DNA of 64,000 nucleotides, taken from assembly GCA_015847255.1 (NCBI GenBank), contig JADLZK010008410.1, positions 372,001-436,000 on the forward strand. The letters are read 5' to 3'. Source of the DNA: Hyparrhenia diplandra (Eukaryota; Streptophyta; Magnoliopsida; Poales; Poaceae). Shown piece after piece: positions 57,981 to 64,000 of this stretch. Position 1 is the stretch's first letter. The number at the start of each line of letters is the position of its first letter. The position numbers were made by a program, and so were the translations under genes. Under the pieces are notes generated by a model. That model did no database searches. It was not told where the DNA came from and worked only from the letters and a program-made list of their open reading frames with translations.

Positions 57981-58395
57981 TCAGATCTTGTTGATCTTGT
58001 CGGCCATCACGACGGGGTTCTGCTTGGCGATCTTCTCCCTGTCCGCCGTCTTGTAGTCGAAGGTGCAGTGATGGGAGTCCGTGTAGCGGTGCACGGAGCA
58101 GAAAGTCCCGCCGCAGCGGCACTGGAACCCCGTCAGCCCAACCTTCTTGCCGCAGCTCAGGCACCGGTTGCTCGCTGCCGGCTTTTGGCGCCGCCACCGC
58201 GGAGGATGATGCCCCTGGGATGGCCTTCTTCTCAACCACAGGGGTGATGAAGTCCTTGTAGCACTTGGAGCACAGATTGTTTGTCGTGCTGCTGCCATAG
58301 AAGCCACAGTTGTTTATGCACAGAATTGGGGCGTCGGTAGCGTGGCCTCCTCCAGTCTCGTCAGATCCTTCTTGTTTCCAGCTCTCTTGTGCCAT
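57981..58395 (-). pseudogene. A20/AN1 stress-associated protein, copy 2, frameshifted in the linker
   Basis: The ATG at 58395 starts MAQESWKQEGSDETGGGHAT and a complete A20 finger (APILCINNCGFYGSS with the pair CSKCYKDF). The AN1 finger (CLSCGKKVGLTGFQCRCGGT, FCSVHRYTDSHHC, end NPVVMADKINKI, stop at 57981) is intact but in another frame. Against copy 1, the linker lacks a net 35 bases near 58188, which causes the shift. As written the product would keep A20 and lose AN1. A 5'-leader intron (58879-58409, GT-AG, acceptor ctgcag) is present, as is usual for this family in grasses. The protein family binds ubiquitin and modulates stress responses. Whether this is a real null allele or a sequencing error cannot be told here. 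Confidence 0.85.
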
Positions 58396-58879
58396 TGCTA
58401 CCGATAGACTGCAGGACAGGGACACAAATTCACAGTTCATTAGCAACAAATGGGTGTGCATGCAGAAATAAGAATGCAAATTGCTATAACTAAGAGCACA
58501 AAATAAGGAAAAGTAATTAAAAAATACATGATTCAGGTTCAGAAAGAAACACAACACCCAGTGTCCAACAGTTGGAACTACAAACAAGTATTGTGCCTGA
58601 CAGAAACTAAAGAGGAACTTAGCAGTGTACGTTGGACTGAATCGATCATGAAAAGGATTGCAGCAAATTTGAAATCCCTCTTTAGTTTCTCTAAATTATG
58701 ACAGTGTTTCAGTCGGTCAGCTAAGAAAGTGACATACCCCCACCACCACCAGTTTGCATATTAATTTAAGCGCAGGCAATACTGAATGAATGATGAAAAC
58801 AGTAAGAAACAGAGTATCGTATCTGTTAGTGTCAGCTTATATCAATAAAGCAGATCGAGCAAAGTGAAGCACATCGAAC

Positions 58880-59330
58880 CTGCAGAGCACGAGCAGCAAT
58901 GGTATTGTTAGCCAGCAACACCCCAGGTAGCCTCGGGAGCTCGCGGCCTCCTGGCCACGCGAGCGCGCGCGGCGGCCATGGAGCTAGCTGTGCCGGCGGC
59001 GGCGCGCTGTTGCTGCAGTGTCCTAGCGAGCGGGATGCGCGCGTATACGCAGGAGCTAGCGGTGAGGTCAGTGCGGCAGGGGAGCGGCTGCGGTGGTGCT
59101 TCGGTCGCCGGCAATGGTGTCTGTGCGAGATGAGAGCAGGGGAGAACAGAGAGGGGCGCCGAGAGAAAGCAGAGTGCTGGCCGCTGGGCTCTTCTCGTAG
59201 AGGCGAGGTGGCGAGCACGCGAGCATGCGCGACGGCACGACGACGGCCACGTGGTGCGCGCCTTCTTCTCCCGGTCGGTCGGTCACGCGTGTCAAACGGC
59301 CGGCGACGAAAACTCGTAGAAAAAGGTCAG
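58880..59330 (-). promoter_or_regulatory. Presumed leader exon and promoter of A20/AN1 copy 2
   Basis: A GC-rich stretch directly upstream of the leader intron donor (58879). It probably holds the transcription start and promoter of copy 2. No clear TATA box was identified. Confidence 0.35.
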
Positions 59331-59824
59331 TGATGCAGCAGAGATACACGAGATATCTGAGTCCATCGTCTGTAATTAGTCTGGTTTTCTGAATGTCTGA
59401 AATTGGTGGTGGGAGTGGGACACTTAACAGCATCCTCGGAACACAGGAATCCATAAACAGATGAGAGTTTCATCTGATAAACAGGATGGAGACCTGCTGC
59501 ACCTGGTGTTTCAAAGGGGCACAAATGAATAGTCCTCAGCGGGGGCTAACTAAGTTTATGTCAATTTCATCCCAACGTGTAATTCTGCAACCTACGTCTT
59601 TCTTCGAATACTAGTTATCTGATAAACACAGTCTTGATTATTCAGATAATATGCAGCATTCAGGTGCGGCAAAGATTTACCGGCGTTATGCGTTAAGTGG
59701 TAGCGGCGTTCGGTTAACGACGATTTGCTATGGTGACCGAGAATCTTCCGATCTGCCGCCCGCCGGTCCCTTCGGAGGTCTTCGTAGGGGGTAGGGTTTG
59801 CGTCACGTGTGTTTATAGGGGGTG

Positions 59825-59856
<32 letters not shown>

Positions 59857-60856
59857 AAGTTAACAATTAGCGGTATCAAAAGTTGACTCAAACATGAAAA
59901 AAGTCAGTCAGTGTCCATGATTCTGTCCTCACTTCAATGCAAGTTAATCAAGTCATTAAGTGCCTTAAACTTTTATTTTGATTAGTCATTAGAGTGCCTT
60001 AAACTTTATATTTAAAGAGTAAATTTGTTATGGAAAGAGCGTGGCCGCGGCGTCCGCGTCGTCAAAGTTTCCGTGGCGCGCGATCTCGGCCCATCGGCGG
60101 CTTCGCGGGCGGTTGACCTGAAATGCCGCACGGGACGTCGTCGAGGGCCCCTGGCGTCTTCCGGCGTAGCGGCGTCGTCGTCGTCGTTCGCTTTGACTGC
60201 ATGGAGCTGGATCTGGCGGCGTTGTCGCCCTCCTGTTGGTTGGTTCCTACGGACCCGGTTGTCAGTCGAAGAAGCGTTGGTGAGTTCGGTGTAGGGCGCT
60301 GTCGTCCGTCCATTGGTTGTGGAAGCCCGGTCCCATGTGTCGGTTGCCGTAGAGAGCCAGCGTCTGGGCGCCAGGCGTCGTGGGGCGCTCGTACCCGCTG
60401 CGTGGCCCACGGTATGGTTTCCGTTGTTCTGGTACATCGTTGTCACCGTCTCGTTCGTTGGGGGCCCGTCTGCGCGGGTTTACACGCATCACCATCAGGT
60501 TGGCTGTCAATTCGCTGTACGCGGCCATGCCTCCAGTCGACGTGTTCCTGTCCGGCCTACGTGCCTCGTCTAAACAACGCCCACCGTTGTCGCATAGACA
60601 TTGGTTGCAGAATCCGGTCCCAGCTCTCAGTCACAGAAGTGTCCAGAACATTGGATTCCTCCTATACAATACCCGATGCACCCAAAAACAGCCCCTCCAA
60701 TTTCACTGACCATCGAGGCCCACTCCAATAGCCACAGCGAGGACCCATCAGTCAGTGAAATGGACATCGTCTGGTGAGCCTCCTGCCTCGCGTGCCCACA
60801 GCCACTGAGAGTTGAAGAGCACCGGGCACATCCGTCTGCTACCCAAGTCCATGGTT
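59331..60856. other. No assigned gene
   Basis: Contains a run of about 28 A at 59824-59852 and a GC-rich block at 60030-60560 that is open in several frames. The minus frame 60012-60446 and plus frame 60123-60731 show no domain. This may be a retroelement remnant, but no motif supports it. Confidence 0.35.
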
Positions 60857-62160
60857 TCATGTCCGCTTCGTCTGGTAAGCTCTTCCTCTCCTCTTCAATC
60901 ATCGATTCTTCCTTTCCTTTTCTAATCTTGCATCTGATTCTCCGCTGATTCCATTTGACTCCACATCCATTGCGCAGCACAGAATCCGGCGAGCCACTAC
61001 TCTCTTCCGACGGCGGCCAAGCTGAGGTCCTTCCGCAGATCCAGTCGCTCCATCAGGTAATCGCCTTCCTGGATCTCTCTCACCCAACATTAGATCCTTC
61101 CATGCCAATCCTACACATACGATTAGCAAGTCAAGACATTGCTTAATCAAAAAAAAAAACACTAATTTTCCACATGCGTGTTTTGTAAACAGATCGGAAT
61201 CTGGTCTCCTGTAGCCAGGAACATGGCCTCCAACACGGTACGCCCATGACTCTGCTGTACAACACTTTAGTGCTTAGAATTTGTCATAGAAATAGAACCT
61301 GCCATATGCAAGAATTCTCCTAAAGTTTCATCCCGTTTTTCTTTATGTAGAACTATCAGTCTGTTCAAGGCCTAGCTGTTCTCGAAGTAGACACTCGCCT
61401 CATCCTAGCTGAACAAAAGTTTGAGTGTGCAGTTATTGCTACAAACACCTTGCCAAGCAATGTAGAACCTACTGCTAGAGATGTCCGCCTGGCCTTCTTG
61501 GCTGAATTTGAGAATCAGGCCACTCCTTCATCCATAAATAAATTCAACTCTGACTTTGTCATTCAGTTTCACGACACCGAAGAAAGAGACCTTGTCACTT
61601 CATATGGCAAACTCAGGGAGATGGCTTTGAGATGCAGCTAAACCCCTGGGGCAATTACTATGGTGGAGTTCTTGTCGACTGGGAAACAAGAGTGACCATA
61701 GATGTGTTTGGCTTTCCACCACATGCATTTCATCCCAGCGCCATAGCGCCCTTGCTTAGCCCATACTGCAACATCCAAACCTGTGGATTTCACAAGGCTA
61801 AAGGCATATGTCGCGTTGACGGCTATGCACTTAGTGTTGCATCTGTTTCTCGCTTACGGCCATCTAGCAATCCAATTCCCTACCACACGAGGTGTCCGCA
61901 ATGTTGTTTTCCCTGCCAGAATGAAAACCTACCTGTACAATGAAGCACCAGACCTTGGAGAAGATGGCGCCAGCCTCTTCGCTAATCGCTCGGTCCCTAC
62001 TGAAGGCGGTGGTTTATTTATTAATGCCTCGCTCAGTTCTTTTTACTTAACATTACTCACACATGGCATGCTTCAAAATTATCAAAAAGCAGATCCTATG
62101 GCCGAGACTATGGCGACGATGTGCTCAGAGAGAGATTTGAGGAGGAGCTTGAGGGGTAAG
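60857..62160 (+). pseudogene. Frameshifted gene of an uncharacterised grass protein family
   Basis: Exons are readable with GT-AG borders. 61223-61237 (MASNT) joins 61351 onward to give MASNTNYQSVQGLAVLEVDT through SDFVIQFHDTEERDLVTSYG. Possible upstream exons are 60857-60872 and 60978-61055. At 61612-61620 one base is missing: KLR should continue GDGFEMQLNPWGNYYGG, VLVDWETRVTIDVFGFPPHA, but the frame as written ends at a stop (61639). A second shift near 61850 moves to QFPTTRGVRNVVFPARMKTY, and a third leads to DYGDDVLRERFEEELEG before a donor at about 62156. The pattern recalls an expanded set of rice hypothetical proteins, possibly transposon-related; function unknown. Confidence 0.6.
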
Positions 62161-63943
62161 GCACCATACTTTACCTTTGTGCTCTATACATTCTATTTCC
62201 ATAACGGTATTAATCAAAATGTGCGGACGAAGGGAGCGCAATGCTATGGGGCGGCACACTCGACACGGGGGCGGTGGGATTACGAGGGCAACCAGCGGCA
62301 TCGCGATCATGGTTAAGTGGAAACCATTGCTCACCTTCCAAACCATCGGGCCTAGCCGCACCAACAATATCTAATTCCTTTACCGATTTGCGGTCGACTT
62401 GACCATGGGTCCACCGGGAGGCGGACATTGGATTTAACAAGATCTCATACGCTTTTTGAAGCTTGACCGTCCAGCATCCCCTTGTTTTCTTGCATCATCG
62501 CCCTTTGCTTTTGTCGAGTTAGCTCTCGTGGTGATCCACTCCAAAGGAACATGCCGCGTTCATGCTTATGCCCAAAGCCCGGACTCTATTCCATCCTACG
62601 GACGGGCCAAGTCGGCTGCGTATGAAGCGAAAACCAGCACCCACAACGTCACCTTCGATCACAATGAGGACCTATCTCTCCTTAGAAGCACCACCGCTCG
62701 GCGAGGAACCTTCCCTAGATGCACCGCCATTCTCAAGAAGACAACGGCTCGGCTTCCATAGACACAGGTACCACCTCGCTCTAGCCATACCATACACCAT
62801 AACTCCTTACCTTGCCATTGATCACCGACCCTAACTTTTGCTCTTCATTGGTGACGGTGAGCTACTTGGGTGTCACAGAGATATGATCGGGGAGGCCGAG
62901 GAAGACCAGATCGATGTACATTGACTTACGCCCATAAATAAACTAAACTTCGATAAATAAACAGCTCACACTATTCGCTCTTCGCAGTAAACGGGGAACT
63001 TGGCCTGTCCGTGACAGGCCGACACCTCCGACGGCGACTATGATTCGAGGGCAGATGCTTGAGGCGTCAATACTCACCTGAGAGATCGACTCAGACAGAG
63101 CCCTCGCTACTGGTGACGTTGCCTGTATGCTACATAGCCATCCAAGTAAAGCCGTGTCCTTTCACTACTCGGGTCCGAATGATGATTCCCATATAAAAGA
63201 AAAATGTAACTGCATTGCCATCGCCAGTCTTACATTACGTCTTACAACAAAAAACATCCCTAGGTATAATAAACAAAAATTAAAACATCTATACAGCTTA
63301 TAGTTACCGAATTTACTATCTTCAATAAAAATAACAAAGTCATTCATTTCAATTGCATAATCCTTGTTTTAAAATTCCTCTGTGCTTCTTGAAACTATTA
63401 CTTACTTGCTCTAAATGTTGCTATTCTACGGCGCCGACACATGCTCCTCCGGATGCCACTCATTACACCATGCCTTATAACATCCAGATGGCTTCTTAGG
63501 ACTTCTCCTCTGTACTATCAAACAATCTAAATAACCGTAGTACTACATGCATTGATCTCGTATCCTCTTTAGCTCATGCATTTGTGGCTCGTAAGAAAAT
63601 ACTATCTAAACACGTACTACTTCCAAGTGTCACGTATGATTTACATTCGCCTATCCTCGCGGCGCATGGGCGCCATTCACTAGTTAGTTATTAGTTACAT
63701 TAGGCTTTTTGCCTGCGGGTAACGGCCGGAAGGTTTTCAGGAGGCTGAGTGTGCCGGCCGCCGCCTCGCGATGGCTCGGCGCCCGCTCTTGCGCGCAAGA
63801 CTCTCCTCTCCTTTCCCCGCTCTTCTCCGGCGGGGGCGCTCGCCCTGGCCATCTCGCGAGCAGCAGCCGATTCCCCTCGCTGGAATCAGTAGAGGTGCGC
63901 CGCTCAATCCCAATCCGCACCTAATCCATCCCAAATCGCCAAC
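62161..63943. other. No assigned gene
   Basis: 62450-62760 is an open plus-strand stretch (includes AFVELALVVIHSKGTCRVHA) that could be a further exon of the broken gene to its left. The rest is AT-rich until a GC-rich leader-like stretch from about 63700. Confidence 0.35.
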
Positions 63944-64000
63944 ATGGATCATCCGAGGAGAGATAGATCCGAGCACAAGTTCAGGCGAGGCACTGGTGCG
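63944..64000 (+). CDS. Possible start of a gene leaving the right edge
   Basis: An ATG at 63944 opens MDHPRRDRSEHKFRRGTGA and continues to the window end. It is preceded by about 240 bases of GC-rich, pyrimidine-rich leader-like sequence. Only 19 codons are visible and no domain can be judged. Confidence 0.3.
   Translation, partial: MDHPRRDRSEHKFRRGTGA

Noticed and set aside
57973..58587. A 204-codon minus-strand frame as a complete A20 protein
   Set aside because: Its upstream part runs through the leader intron and its downstream part is the AN1 exon in the wrong frame; only the A20 segment is real coding sequence.

Overview
The window looks like nuclear DNA of a grass, most likely rice (Oryza). 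First exons are very GC-rich, introns are AT-rich with GT-AG borders, small inverted-repeat transposons are dense, and the recognisable genes are plant families. The rice assignment is inference; no species-specific marker was tested.

Layout. 137-5095 (minus) is the 5' half of a chloroplast polynucleotide phosphorylase gene, 11 exons visible, leaving the window on the left. A tRNA-Gly(GCC) gene is at 6749-6819. The DNA after it (6785-8400) is repeated in diverged form at 10288-11190. In that second copy the tRNA is cut to its 3' third and joined to a broken copy of the 5' end of a beta-1,3-glucanase gene. The parent glucanase gene (GH17 plus X8 domain, probably GPI-anchored) is at 25014-28168 (plus). 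Between them lie tandem MITE-like units, a long unassigned AT-rich stretch, and a 4.7-kb inverted-repeat-bounded element (19580-24275). That element carries a mitochondrial 26S rRNA fragment and a nested hAT-type element.

28813-29740 is a small nucleolar RNA locus. A promoter with TGGGCC (site II) motifs and a telo box precedes one possible and one convincing box C/D snoRNA. The convincing one is U24, which guides 2'-O-methylation of 25S rRNA. From 30 to 38 kb there are mainly mobile elements: a Tourist-like MITE, a second hAT-type element, an LTR-like segment and a GC-rich LINE-like element ending in poly-A. 38664-40793 (minus) is an intact single-exon gene with two RING-H2 fingers and a vWA domain. 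Just upstream lies a stress-associated protein gene (A20/AN1 zinc fingers) cut by a LINE. A second A20/AN1 copy at 57981-58395 has both fingers but a frameshift between them. The right part (45-64 kb) holds two related elements with captured sequence, one of them containing a Pack-MULE-like element with kelch/F-box-like debris. It also holds copia-like repeats and a frameshifted gene of an uncharacterised family.

Several otherwise intact genes (polynucleotide phosphorylase, glucanase, A20/AN1 copy 2) are out of frame by one small indel, two of them in GC-rich first exons. Either these are real null alleles or the sequence has small indel errors. No unified new biological system is apparent. 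The most informative points are the snoRNA locus, the glucanase-tRNA chimera, the paired broken A20/AN1 genes and the nested gene-capturing transposons.
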